From assembly GCA_017412115.1 (NCBI GenBank), contig JAFPYR010000090.1:37429-101428 (forward strand): 64,000 bases of DNA, in the 5' to 3' direction. This DNA comes from Bacteroidales bacterium (GTDB lineage Bacteria; Bacteroidota; Bacteroidia; Bacteroidales; UBA3824). The translations under genes and the position numbers were made by a program. Positions 30,318 through 38,083 of the stretch are shown one piece after another. The notes under the pieces are model-generated. The model had not been told where the DNA came from and made no database searches. It saw only the letters and a program-made list of their open reading frames with translations. Positions within the stretch are counted from its first letter, which is position 1. Each line of letters opens with the position of its first letter.

Positions 30318-30773
30318 CTAATTCAAGTCCCCACCCAAAAGTTCCTGCGCCATAGCAGCAAACTCTTGAGGTGAAACCCGTGAATTATTAAATACTTCTT
30401 CACTCCAAAGCTCAATTTTGTCGCCTAACCCGATAACGATAATGTCTTTTTCGAGCGAAACCTCCTCCGCCAACCTTTTCGGAACTAATAATCGGTTGTT
30501 AGAGTCTAAAGCGGCCTCAGCCGTATCTTTGAAAAATTCCCTCAAAAAGCTGTTATGTTGTCTGTTAAAAGGATTAAGACGGGCTTTGACAGCCTCGGCT
30601 CTCTCCCGCCAACTGCTTTGTGTGTAAAGTATCAAGCATTTTTCGTAGATGTCCTTTTTGATGACAAAAGTACGCCCGCCCTCGCTCTCCGCTTGCTCTA
30701 AAAATGCGGAAGGCAAGACAAAACGCCCTTTTGCGTCAATTTTTATTTGAAAATCTCCCGTAAAAATGCACAT
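30318..30773 (-). CDS. mraZ: Transcriptional regulator MraZ
   Basis: The 151-residue protein has two AbrB-like half-domains: IDAKGRFVLPSAFLEQ near residue 12 and LDSNNRLLVPKRLAEE near 93. MraZ forms a ring and represses or tunes the dcw promoter. As first gene of the operon it has a clear set of MraZ-box repeats 55 bases upstream of its own start. Confidence 0.96.
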   Translation of the reverse strand: MCIFTGDFQIKIDAKGRFVLPSAFLEQAESEGGRTFVIKKDIYEKCLILYTQSSWRERAEAVKARLNPFNRQHNSFLREFFKDTAEAALDSNNRLLVPKRLAEEVSLEKDIIVIGLGDKIELWSEEVFNNSRVSPQEFAAMAQELLGGDLN

Positions 30774-30797
30774 GATAGTTCATTTAAAAAAAACACT

Positions 30798-30827
30798 CAA
30801 AATTAGAAATAATTATTCATTTTACAA
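30798..30827 (-). promoter_or_regulatory. Promoter of the dcw operon (Pmra)
   Basis: On the minus strand TTG (30827-30825), 19 bases, then TAATTTTG (30805-30798). Transcription would begin about 20 bases before the mraZ start. The -33 element directly abuts the MraZ box. Confidence 0.65.
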
Positions 30828-30854
30828 CCACTTTCTTCCACTTTCAGCCACTTT
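30828..30854 (-). promoter_or_regulatory. MraZ box: three AAAGTGG repeats at 10-bp spacing
   Basis: On the minus strand AAAGTGG occurs at 30854-30848, 30844-30838 and 30834-30828, each separated by three bases. This matches the published MraZ operator pattern of short repeats in helical phase (AAAGTG[G/T]-N3 in Mollicutes, from memory). It touches the -33 element, so MraZ binding would be expected to interfere with polymerase. The rest of 30855-31035 is AT-rich with nothing I can name. Confidence 0.7.
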
Positions 30855-31035
30855 TTATTCATAAAAGCATTTAACTATCTATTTTTTAAGATAATACAAA
30901 AAATATTTTTTTGGAGTTTTTTTTATTACAACGGTATCAAAAGCTTAAAAAAGTAACTGCGCCCCTGCAAACATCCTAAAAAAGGCTGTCTGACAAGAGC
31001 GCAGAACTTAATACTATGACAAAAAATCTTCATCA

Positions 31036-31060
31036 AAAACTATTAGGAAAAGCCTAATAG
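31036..31060 (-). terminator. Intrinsic terminator of serS
   Basis: On the minus strand the stem CTATTAGG/CCTAATAG (31060-31053 with 31047-31040) has a five-base loop and is followed by a run of five T residues. It lies 24 bases after the serS stop. Confidence 0.7.
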
Positions 31061-31084
31061 TCAGTATTTTAGAAAATAATACTA

Positions 31085-32362
31085 TTATTCAATAGAATCG
31101 AAATGTGTATATTGTCTTAAAACTTCGGGAATTTCGATTTTGTCGCCTTTTTGATAGTTTTCCAAAATAGAAGCCACAATTCTCGGCAATGCAAGACCCG
31201 AACCGTTAAGGGTATGACAAAGCTTTGTTTTCTTGTCGCCTTCGTCCCTAAAACGGAGTTTTAAGCGGTTAGCTTGGAATGTTTCAAAGTTAGAAACCGA
31301 ACTTACTTCAAGCCATTTGCCTTGAGCAGCGCACCAAACCTCAAAATCGTAGGTCATGGCAGAGGTGAAACTCATATCGCCACCGCAAAGACGGATAATT
31401 CTGTAAGGAAGTTTCAACTTTTTCAACAAGTTTTCAACGTGAAGAACCATTAAGTCCAACGCTTTGTAACTCTTGTCGTGGTGAACGATTTGAACTAATT
31501 CCACTTTGTCAAATTCGTGCAAACGGTTAAGACCTTTAACGTCAGAGCCGTAACTGCCTGCCTCACGACGGAAACACGGTGTATAAGCACAATGTTTGAT
31601 AGGAAGTTGCTTAACATCAAGAATTTCGTCACGGTAAATATTCGTAACAGGAACCTCTGCCGTGGGAACAAGATACAAATTATCAACCTCACAGTGATAC
31701 ATCTGACCCTCTTTGTCTGGTAACTGACCCGTGCCGAAACCCGAAGCCTCGTTTACCAAAACAGGCGGCTCAACTTCTTGATAACCTGATTTTTCAGCCT
31801 CATCAAGGAAGAAATTAATCAAAGCGCGTTGAAGTTTTGCGCCTTTGCCTTTGTAAAGGGGAAATCCTGCACCGGTGATTTTAACACCCGTTGCAAAATC
31901 TATAATATCGTATTTTTTAGCCAAATCCCAGTGGCAAAGCGGTTCAAAACCCTCAAAATTAGGATTTTCACCACCGCGACGGATTTCAACATTATCCTCG
32001 GCCGATTTGCCGGGAGCAACAAGTTCGTAAGGAAGGTTAGGAAGAAGAACCAACGTATCGTTCAATTCTTTGTCCAAAGCCTGAAACTTGTCTTCCTGCT
32101 CTTTGATAATGTTTTTGAGTTCCGTAGAACGGTTTCTGGCTTTATCGGCTTCGTCTTTGTTGCCGGCTTTGAAAAATTCGCCGATTTTTTTTGCTAAAGC
32201 ATTTTGTTCTGCTTTGTTGTCTTCTAATTGCTTCTGGATTTCACGTTTTTCTTTGTCCAAAGCAACTATTTTTTCAACCGAAGCCCTTGCATCACGGTTT
32301 TTAATTGCTAAACGCTCAATGACAAATTCCGGATTGTCTACAATCGTTTTTACTAACAGCAT
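31085..32362 (-). CDS. serS: Seryl-tRNA synthetase
   Basis: The 425-residue class II aminoacyl-tRNA synthetase has an N-terminal helical arm (about residues 28-100, Lys/Glu-rich coiled coil) that binds the tRNA variable arm. Class II motif 2 is visible as CFRREAGSYGSDVKGLNR near 265, and the C-terminal motif 3 region as NGSGLALPRIVASILENYQ near 387. It is the last gene of rplU-rpmA-serS. Confidence 0.97.
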   Translation of the reverse strand: MLLVKTIVDNPEFVIERLAIKNRDARASVEKIVALDKEKREIQKQLEDNKAEQNALAKKIGEFFKAGNKDEADKARNRSTELKNIIKEQEDKFQALDKELNDTLVLLPNLPYELVAPGKSAEDNVEIRRGGENPNFEGFEPLCHWDLAKKYDIIDFATGVKITGAGFPLYKGKGAKLQRALINFFLDEAEKSGYQEVEPPVLVNEASGFGTGQLPDKEGQMYHCEVDNLYLVPTAEVPVTNIYRDEILDVKQLPIKHCAYTPCFRREAGSYGSDVKGLNRLHEFDKVELVQIVHHDKSYKALDLMVLHVENLLKKLKLPYRIIRLCGGDMSFTSAMTYDFEVWCAAQGKWLEVSSVSNFETFQANRLKLRFRDEGDKKTKLCHTLNGSGLALPRIVASILENYQKGDKIEIPEVLRQYTHFDSIE

Positions 32363-32387
32363 GATGAACTTAAATGATTACAGAAAC

Positions 32388-32430
32388 AACTCCTAAGCCA
32401 TTTTTTTGGATAAAATTAAGCTCAGGAGTT
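32388..32430 (-). terminator. Hairpin between rpmA and serS
   Basis: AACTCCTAAGC (32388-32398) pairs with GCTCAGGAGTT (32420-32430) with one wobble pair and a 21-base loop. The T-run on the minus strand is weak. It may be an attenuating terminator or a processing site that lowers serS relative to the ribosomal genes. Confidence 0.45.
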
Positions 32431-32485
32431 GAAAAAAGGTTTAACATATATTATCCGATTTTTCTATACGAAAAAACGGTTATGT

Positions 32486-32755
32486 TTATTTTGCGTTTTC
32501 AACGTTCTCGATTACATTAACAAAGCTCTTGTCTTTGCCTTTAATCTCGAATTTTACAGTACCGTCCGTCAAAGCAAAAAGAGTGTGGTCTTTGCCCATA
32601 CCAACGTTTTTGCCGGGATAGTGCTGAGTACCTCTCTGACGAACAATAATGTTGCCGGCGATAACTGCTTCGCCGCCGTATTTCTTAACGCCTAAACGTT
32701 TGCTGTGTGATTCGCGGCCGTTTCTCGAACTGCCGACACCTTTCTTATGTGCCAT
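32486..32755 (-). CDS. rpmA: 50S ribosomal protein L27
   Basis: The 89-residue protein begins [20 protein letters not shown] and contains [19 protein letters not shown]. The N-terminus starts directly with the mature-type AHKK sequence, so no Prp protease cleavage extension (as in Firmicutes) is present. L27 reaches into the peptidyl-transferase centre. It follows rplU by 83 bases. Confidence 0.97.
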   Translation of the reverse strand: MAHKKGVGSSRNGRESHSKRLGVKKYGGEAVIAGNIIVRQRGTQHYPGKNVGMGKDHTLFALTDGTVKFEIKGKDKSFVNVIENVENAK

Positions 32756-32838
32756 TTCTTTCTAAAATTTTTTCGTAAAATTCAACAATAATTTTTTTTA
32801 AAATTCTCTTTTTCTAACGCTTAGATTACCTTAAAAAA

Positions 32839-33150
32839 TTAAAGACTGATGTCTTCGATAAGGATTTGAGTTAAAAACTGACGGTGTCCTCTTTTAACAG
32901 CATAACCTTTTCTGCGTTTTTTGTGGAAAACGACAACTTTGTCGTCTTTGAGATGTTTAAGAACTTTAGCAGATACTTTTGCGCCTTCTACTTTCGGTGC
33001 GCCTACTTTTACATCGCCTTCGTTGTCTACTAAAAGAACGTTGTCGAAGCTTACATTGCTGCCTTCTTCGTTTTTAAGACGGTGTACATACACTTTTTTG
33101 TCTTTTTCAACTTTGAATTGTTGACCTAAAATTTCTACTATTGCGTACAT
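32839..33150 (-). CDS. rplU: 50S ribosomal protein L21
   Basis: The 103-residue protein begins MYAIVEILGQQFKVEKDKK and has the conserved FHKKRRKGYAVKRGHRQ. L21 binds 23S rRNA. It heads the rplU-rpmA-serS operon, with a strong promoter-like site and an untranslated leader of roughly 85 bases. Confidence 0.97.
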   Translation of the reverse strand: MYAIVEILGQQFKVEKDKKVYVHRLKNEEGSNVSFDNVLLVDNEGDVKVGAPKVEGAKVSAKVLKHLKDDKVVVFHKKRRKGYAVKRGHRQFLTQILIEDISL

Positions 33151-33242
33151 TTTGTAATTAAATTTGTGCCGGTAAGGCGGTAACGTTTTTCGTCAATCGC
33201 TTAAAAAACCTTCCGACGGATTAAAAATATTTTTTAGTGCTG

Positions 33243-33274
33243 CAAAATTATTGCTTTTTATTCTTATTACCAAA
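33243..33274 (-). promoter_or_regulatory. Promoter of rplU-rpmA-serS
   Basis: On the minus strand TTTG (33274-33271), 20 bases, then TAATTTTG (33250-33243), a full match to the Bacteroidota consensus. It faces away from the divergent DUF151 gene. Confidence 0.65.
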
Positions 33275-33331
33275 TTTTTTTTTCAAGTTTTTTTTATTAT
33301 TTTTGCTAAAACTTTTTTTATACGTTTTTCT

Positions 33332-33895
33332 ATGGAAAAAATAGCTCTGTCAGTAGAAGAAATAGCCAATCAAGGCAACTACGAGAACGCCTACACGCTG
33401 ATTTTAGCGGAAAGGGGCGGTAATCGGAAATTGCCTGTTGTGATAGGAATTTCGGAGGCTCAGGCGATTGCCATCGAATTGGACGGCATTACGCCACAGC
33501 GTCCGTTGGTGTATGATTTTGTTTTCAGATTTGCGCAATCATTTAATATTGAAGTAGTTGAAAGCATTATAACCAACGTTGAAAAAGGTATTTTTTATGC
33601 GGAAATCGTCTGCCGCATACCCGGAGCCTCCGACGATGACATTGTAAGACTTGATGCAAGGACTTCGGATGCGGTGGCAATTGCGTTAAAATTCCGCTGT
33701 CCGATTTATACATACGAAGTAGTTTTGAGCAAAGCAGGTTATGTTTTTGACAATCCGGGCTATTCGGGTTCAAAACCAAACCTTGAAATCATGACAGACA
33801 GAGAATTGCACGAAATACTTCAAAAAGCAATCGAAAAAGAGGATTACGAGTTTGCATCAGTAATCCGCGATGAAATTCAAAACAGAAAAAAATGA
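33332..33895 (+). CDS. Bifunctional nuclease family (DUF151) protein with UVR motif
   Basis: I chose the ATG at 33332 ([14 protein letters not shown]). The longer open frame adds 27 Phe-rich residues that fall on the promoter region. The 187-residue product has the DUF151 core with [20 protein letters not shown] and [20 protein letters not shown]. It ends in a UvrB/UvrC-like helical hairpin ([20 protein letters not shown]). Plant and Thermotoga relatives have been described as nucleases or as structural proteins of unknown role. Its stop overlaps the thyA start (ATGA). Confidence 0.85.
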   Translation: MEKIALSVEEIANQGNYENAYTLILAERGGNRKLPVVIGISEAQAIAIELDGITPQRPLVYDFVFRFAQSFNIEVVESIITNVEKGIFYAEIVCRIPGASDDDIVRLDARTSDAVAIALKFRCPIYTYEVVLSKAGYVFDNPGYSGSKPNLEIMTDRELHEILQKAIEKEDYEFASVIRDEIQNRKK

Positions 33896-34686
33896 AACAG
33901 TATCTTGACTTATTAAAAACAATTCTTGAGAAAGGGACAAAAAAACAAGACCGCACCGGTACGGGAACAATCAGTTATTTCGGTTATCAGATGAGATTTC
34001 CGCTTTCAGAGGGTTTCCCGCTTGTCACGACCAAAAAAGTACATTTAAAATCAATCATTTACGAGCTGTTATGGTTTTTAAACGGAGATACAAACGTTAA
34101 ATACCTTCAAGACAACGGCGTAAGGATTTGGAACGAATGGGCTGACGAAAACGGGGATTTAGGTCCTGTCTACGGTTATCAGTGGCGACATTGGAGAACT
34201 CCTCAAGGCACTGAGGTTGACCAAATTAAAAATTTAATCGAAGGTTTGAAAAATAATCCAGATTCGCGCCGTCATATAGTTTCGGCATGGAATCCTGCTG
34301 ACGTAGACGATATGGCTTTGCCGCCGTGTCATACTATGTTTCAGTTTTATGTTAATGACAATAGGCTCTCGTGTCAGCTGTATCAACGCAGCGGCGATAG
34401 TTTTTTGGGCGTACCTTTTAATATAGCATCTTACGCACTTTTGACTATGATGGTAGCTCAGGTTTGCGGTTTTGAATTAGGGGATTTTGTTCACACGATA
34501 GGAGATGCGCATATTTACCTCAATCATTTGGAGCAAGTTAATTTGCAACTCTCGCGCGAGCCTTATCCCCTACCTACAATGAAACTTAATCCTGAAGTCA
34601 AAGATATTTTTGCGTTCAAATACGAAGATTTCAGTCTTGAAAACTATCAATGCCACCCAACAATAAAAGGCGCAATCTCTGTGTAG
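33892..34686 (+). CDS. thyA: Thymidylate synthase
   Basis: The 264-residue enzyme makes dTMP from dUMP with methylene-tetrahydrofolate. The catalytic cysteine lies in [13 protein letters not shown] near residue 146. The dUMP-binding RQLYQRSGD equivalent ([18 protein letters not shown]) follows. Its start overlaps the upstream gene by four bases. folA, which usually follows thyA closely, lies about 3.7 kb downstream beyond an accessory patch. Confidence 0.98.
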   Translation: MKQYLDLLKTILEKGTKKQDRTGTGTISYFGYQMRFPLSEGFPLVTTKKVHLKSIIYELLWFLNGDTNVKYLQDNGVRIWNEWADENGDLGPVYGYQWRHWRTPQGTEVDQIKNLIEGLKNNPDSRRHIVSAWNPADVDDMALPPCHTMFQFYVNDNRLSCQLYQRSGDSFLGVPFNIASYALLTMMVAQVCGFELGDFVHTIGDAHIYLNHLEQVNLQLSREPYPLPTMKLNPEVKDIFAFKYEDFSLENYQCHPTIKGAISV

Positions 34687-34717
34687 TTTCTAACATTGTG
34701 GAAAAATTAAGGCTTAG

Positions 34718-34755
34718 GGCTGTTGGAGCGAACACATAGGTTCGCCCTAACAGCT
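34718..34755. repeat. REP-like imperfect palindrome downstream of thyA
   Basis: GGCTGTTGGAGCGAAC (34718-34733) pairs with GTTCGCCCTAACAGCT (34740-34755), with one mismatch and two G-T pairs, around a six-base loop. It resembles the GGGCGAAC-type repetitive palindromes found in many genomes; only one copy is seen here. Confidence 0.5.
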
Positions 34756-34773
34756 GTTGAAATTCAATATAAT

Positions 34774-34831
34774 AAAAAAAGGAAACAATCGAAAGGCGGT
34801 AAAATCGTCATTCGATTGTTTCCTTTTTTTT
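34774..34831 (+). terminator. Strong bidirectional terminator after thyA
   Basis: A perfect 20-bp stem (34774-34793 with 34811-34830) includes GGAAACAATCGAA/TTCGATTGTTTCC and ends in a run of eight T residues. The A-run on the other side lets it work on the minus strand as well. Confidence 0.75.
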
Positions 34832-34884
34832 ATTTTCACGACAAATGCCAAAACTTAGTGGCAAACATGCGTGTTCGCCATTAC

Positions 34885-34920
34885 GTCTTAATCCTTGTTC
34901 TAATGGAATATGCTCTCTGA
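34885..34920 (-). repeat. Detached copy of the CRISPR repeat
   Basis: These 36 bases are identical to the repeat of the array at 36045-36297, but about 1.1 kb away. Only the 37th base differs (A instead of C). The Hc1-like and exported-protein genes lie between. It may be the trailing end of an array that was split by insertion or deletion. Confidence 0.85.
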
Positions 34921-35001
34921 ATAAGAACCAAAATCTAATGTACTAACCATTATACTAAGAGGTAATCATATTAACCAATTTAAAAAGAAAAATGACTCGA
35001 A

Positions 35002-35181
35002 TTATTTATTAGCTTTTACCGAAAGAAAACGGAAATATTTTAATTTTTTACCTAAAGCAACTGAGGCTTTTCTTGCTCTTTTACCTGCTGCTTTGTTACC
35101 TTTAAGATTTAATTCGTTATTAGATTTTACTTGCTCCATTAACTCATTAATTTCTCCAATAAATTTTTTTAACTCTTCCAT
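35002..35181 (-). CDS. Histone H1-like DNA-binding protein (Hc1 family)
   Basis: A 59-residue basic protein starts at the ATG complement 35179-35181. After an acidic helix (MEELKKFIGEINELMEQVKS) it has GNKAAGKRARKASVALGKK and KYFRFLSVKANK, close to the GNKAAGTRARKLSLEL pattern of Bacteroidota Hc1-like proteins. These are thought to bind and condense DNA. It has a good promoter and lies between the detached CRISPR repeat and an exported-protein gene. Confidence 0.8.
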   Translation of the reverse strand: MEELKKFIGEINELMEQVKSNNELNLKGNKAAGKRARKASVALGKKLKYFRFLSVKANK

Positions 35182-35225
35182 ATTAGTATTTTTTTATATA
35201 TTGTATAATTATTCATTTGACGTTG

Positions 35226-35256
35226 CAAATATATACATTACATTCAATATAACAAA
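35226..35256 (-). promoter_or_regulatory. Promoter of the Hc1-like gene
   Basis: On the minus strand TTTG (35256-35253), 19 bases, then TATATTTG (35233-35226). It lies about 45 bases upstream of the start codon. Confidence 0.6.
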
Positions 35257-35358
35257 ATATTTTTGCATATTTTTTTAATAAAAATGAATATTTATACAGA
35301 AATAAAAAAATAAGCAAGTAGTACAGAAATGTATTACTTGCTTATTTAGAATATTTTT

Positions 35359-35937
35359 TTACTCTCCCCATATATCTTTAATTGCAAATTCTACGTGGTC
35401 GCTATCAAATTCTGCAACTATATTATTAGGACTTTTCAAATAATATATTCTATGATAATAATCAATACAATCATCATAAGTTCTGGGTTTTAATTTACCG
35501 TACTCATCTCTTTCTACATAATGACCTTTTTGCATAATAAAATTTTTAGTTATTTTACTTTTATAGTATTCAGCAACATACACTGTATCAGTTGTATTTG
35601 TTTCATCATCATAATTTAAACCGTATTCCGTTTTTACAAGAATAAATTCATCATCAAATTCGCCATTACATAATCCAACAGCTACTGTTTTTAAATCTTT
35701 ATAGCGTACTGTGTTTTTAACAAATTTTATTATTTCTAAATCGCATTTTTCTGAAAAATACATAAAGTAGTCATCTGAAGGTATACAAGTGAATTTAGGT
35801 AAGCACCCATCTAAAAATTCACACAAGTAAGACTCTTCTTTTTCTTTTTCGCTGAATTTATATGGTTCAAATTGTGCAAATGTAGTATTTGCTATTACAC
35901 AATAAATAATTGCCAAAATGATTTTAATGTTTTTCAT
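35359..35937 (-). CDS. Exported protein of unknown function
   Basis: The 192-residue product has a clear Sec signal peptide (MKNIKIILAIIYCVIANTTF, cleavage after FAQ). The mature part is rich in Asp, Tyr and Glu, with four cysteines in its first half (CEFLDGCLPKFTC and a later C). I recognise no domain. It is more AT-rich than its surroundings and sits between two copies of a CRISPR repeat, which suggests acquired DNA. Confidence 0.65.
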   Translation of the reverse strand: MKNIKIILAIIYCVIANTTFAQFEPYKFSEKEKEESYLCEFLDGCLPKFTCIPSDDYFMYFSEKCDLEIIKFVKNTVRYKDLKTVAVGLCNGEFDDEFILVKTEYGLNYDDETNTTDTVYVAEYYKSKITKNFIMQKGHYVERDEYGKLKPRTYDDCIDYYHRIYYLKSPNNIVAEFDSDHVEFAIKDIWGE

Positions 35938-36044
35938 AATTTTAATATGTTTTTAAAGTTAATGTTTTATTTATTATTGCTCTACTGAGCATGAGAGATT
36001 AAGATGTAACTATAAATATAAAACGTTGCAACCTTGATTTTTAT

Positions 36045-36297
36045 GTCTTAATCCTTGTTCTAATGGAATATGCTCTCTGACTATGGAATCAAAATCCGAA
36101 TCCGCGGTTATCGAGGTCTTAATCCTTGTTCTAATGGAATATGCTCTCTGACTTTTGTTGGGCGGGTATTAACGAGTTCGCAGATGCTGTCTTAATCCTT
36201 GTTCTAATGGAATATGCTCTCTGACCATAGAAAGTGACGGAATCAATGAAGATTCCATTAGTCTTAATCCTTGTTCTAATGGAATATGCTCTCTGAC
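36045..36297 (-). CRISPR. Orphan CRISPR array: four 37-base repeats, three spacers
   Basis: Identical repeats begin at 36045, 36116, 36189 and 36261 (GTCTTAATCCTTGTTCTAAT then GGAATATGCTCTCTGAC). The spacers are 34, 36 and 35 bases and unrelated to each other. Read on the minus strand, the repeat ends GGATTAAGAC, similar to the ATTGAAAC 3' handle of type I/III repeats, so transcription on the minus strand is inferred. No cas gene is present in the window. Confidence 0.9.
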
Positions 36298-36348
36298 CGC
36301 AACTTTTAAAAGTATCAGAGCGTCAGAGAGTTAGGGTTCTATTTTAAC

Positions 36349-36446
36349 AGAATTTTAAATAATTTTAAGACAATTTTGTTATGGTAAACTTTACTTTTTA
36401 TGTAAAGTTCCGCTACCATTTTCGGATTGTCTTCTGTCAAAATTCT
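36349..36446. repeat. Long nested inverted repeat
   Basis: Four arms nest around a common centre near 36398: AGAATTTT/AAAATTCT, AAGACAAT/ATTGTCTT, ATGGTA/TACCAT and ACTTTAC/GTAAAGT. The whole 98 bases could fold as one long hairpin. It sits beside the CRISPR array. The region 35938-36578 holds no other gene I can support. Confidence 0.65.
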
Positions 36447-36475
36447 ATTAAATATAAAAATTTGTTAAAAAGCAC

Positions 36476-36499
36476 GCGTAGGTTGTTCTACGCCTTTTT
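36476..36499 (+). terminator. Intrinsic terminator
   Basis: GCGTAG (36476-36481) pairs with CTACGC (36488-36493), followed by a run of five T residues. It closes the region containing the long inverted repeat. The transcript it would end is not identified. Confidence 0.5.
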
Positions 36500-36578
36500 C
36501 AAACCCATACTTCTTGCATGTATCTAAGACTTTTCAAATATCCTATTATTTTCAGTATGTCAAAGAGCATGACAAACT

Positions 36579-36776
36579 TTATGGCTGTAAAAGTAAAAAA
36601 ATGTTTTTATTTTCTCCAATTTTTTTTTGAAGTTTTTTTAACTGGCTACAATTTGTAGCCGTTTCGTTTCCTTCTTTTTTAAGGCGCATTTTTAAAACGC
36701 TCCAATATTTTCTCGGATTGTCGCTGTCTGTTAAAACCGATACAACGTCCACTACAGAAAGTTTCACCAAAGTAAA
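36579..36776 (-). pseudogene. Fragment of a Bro-N/antirepressor-like gene
   Basis: The frame reads SVVDVVSVLTDSDNPRKYW, then SVLKMRLKKEGNETATNCSQ. This is the pattern of Bro-N domain proteins (phage antirepressor or DNA-damage-inducible type). It has no start of its own: the 5' part is replaced by the terminator of the nitroreductase gene. It ends after about 20 further residues of Lys-rich sequence. Only an internal piece of the domain is left. Confidence 0.55.
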
Positions 36777-36801
36777 AAAAAGGGCGGTTTTTATTCCGCC
36801 C
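36773..36801 (-). terminator. Terminator of the nitroreductase gene
   Basis: On the minus strand GGGCGG/CCGCCC (36801-36796 with 36787-36782) with an eight-base loop is followed by eight T residues. The stem overlaps the ancestral stop codon of the nitroreductase (36791-36793). Confidence 0.75.
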
Positions 36802-37319
36802 AAAAAACTCTTGAATTTTTGCGTTCTGCGGCTTTTGGCATTTCGCCGTCAATATAACCCGACTGCACAATGTCCTATGCCTTCAAAATCGCCTTTAATG
36901 CCCAAATCCGACAAAAGTTTTTTCCATTCTGCCGTTTCAAACTCCTCTTTCGCACGATGAATCCAAATGCTGCCTAAACCCAACGAATGTGCTGCCACCA
37001 TCATATTGCCCATTACAAGGCTACCGTCGTAAAGGTACGTATTGAAACTCTTGTCAGCCAAAACTATAAAAACCGCCGGCGCACCGTAAAAAGGGTCAAA
37101 ACTGCTGTCCCAACCGCCTATTTTACAGTTTGCTACTGAAAGTCTGTCGCGTAACTCCTTGTTCGTTACGGCGATAATAATAGGCGACTGCTGACCACGA
37201 CCGCTCGCTGCGTACAAACCAGCCTCTATGATTTGGTTCAAATCTTCTTTTTTAGGCATTTCCGCTTTGAATTTGCGGATACTTCTGCGCTCTTTTAATG
37301 CTTTTATTACTTCGTTCAT
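36791..37319 (-). CDS. Nitroreductase family protein with a C-terminal frameshift
   Basis: The frame opens MNEVIKALKERRSIRKF, the FMN-binding start of nitroreductases, and runs to GHCAVGLY and a stop at 36849. One base shifted, the sequence continues GYIDGEMPKAAERKNSRVFW to a TAA at 36791, which is the expected family C-terminus. A single extra base in the CCC (complement GGG) at 36858-36860 explains this. The gene is either freshly inactivated, lightly truncated, or has a sequencing error. It lies six bases after a Tat-type flavoprotein gene, probably in one operon. Confidence 0.8.
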
Positions 37320-37324
37320 TTTTT

Positions 37325-38083
37325 TTACCTAATAAAATTAGTCATCTTCCATTGTTCTCTTTCGGGGAATTTTGCCGTTCCCGTGGCGAATTGTTTTAGC
37401 ATATACGCCATATTGTCGGCAAGTGTGCGCATAGTTTGAAGTCCCTCATCGTCTTTTGAAACTTCGCCTTCTGCACTGCCGTAACCGATATTCCAATATT
37501 GAGATGTGACTATCGGCATATTAAGCATTTGAAACGGCATTTGTAAGGTCTGAAACGCTGCTGTTGCGCCTCCTCTACGACAAACCGTAACTGCTGCGGC
37601 GGGTTTTCCTTGCATTTTAGCACCGCCGGCGTAAGCCATTCGTTGAATCACAGAAAGCACCTGACCGGCAGGCTGTCCGTAATAAACCGGCGAACCTACA
37701 ACAACCGCATCACATTCGCCCATTTTTTCGATTAATTGGTTGCAAACGTCATCGTCAAAAACGCATTTTCCTAAATTTTTAGCATGACACTGACCGCACG
37801 CCACGCAGCCCCTTATAGGACGGTTACCGATTCCGAAGATTTCGCTTTCGATTGAATGTTTTTTCAGTTGTTCGGAAATTTCGTTTAGTAAGGTGAAAGT
37901 GTTACCTTTTCGCCTTGCACTACCGTTAATTAACAGCACTTTAAGGTTATGAACATTAATTCCGGCGGCCTCTGCGCACGATGCAAGAGCACTTGTGCTA
38001 ACGGTAGCCACCGCAGCTGTTGCCGCTACTGCACCCATACGCTTAATAGCGTCGCGGCGAGTGATGTTTTCATTATTATCCAT
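37325..38083 (-). CDS. NADPH-dependent FMN reductase/flavodoxin-fold protein with Tat signal
   Basis: The 252-residue product begins with a twin-arginine signal (TRRDAIKRMG) followed by an Ala-rich stretch and a possible lipobox (TSALASC). The flavodoxin-like domain starts LKVLLINGSARRKGNTFTLL (about residue 48). It has a CVACGQCHAKNLGKC cysteine cluster near 92-106 and the SPVYYGQPAGQV flavin loop. An exported, possibly membrane-anchored, flavin reductase is inferred. It is followed closely by the nitroreductase. Confidence 0.82.
   Translation of the reverse strand: MDNNENITRRDAIKRMGAVAATAAVATVSTSALASCAEAAGINVHNLKVLLINGSARRKGNTFTLLNEISEQLKKHSIESEIFGIGNRPIRGCVACGQCHAKNLGKCVFDDDVCNQLIEKMGECDAVVVGSPVYYGQPAGQVLSVIQRMAYAGGAKMQGKPAAAVTVCRRGGATAAFQTLQMPFQMLNMPIVTSQYWNIGYGSAEGEVSKDDEGLQTMRTLADNMAYMLKQFATGTAKFPEREQWKMTNFIR

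Noticed and set aside
34723..34920. A 65-codon plus-strand frame after thyA
   Set aside because: It translates two hairpins and the detached CRISPR repeat; the apparent protein is an artefact of these elements.
36679..36870. A minus-strand frame overlapping the nitroreductase end
   Set aside because: It is a third-frame shadow; the conserved nitroreductase C-terminus is in a different frame ending at 36791.
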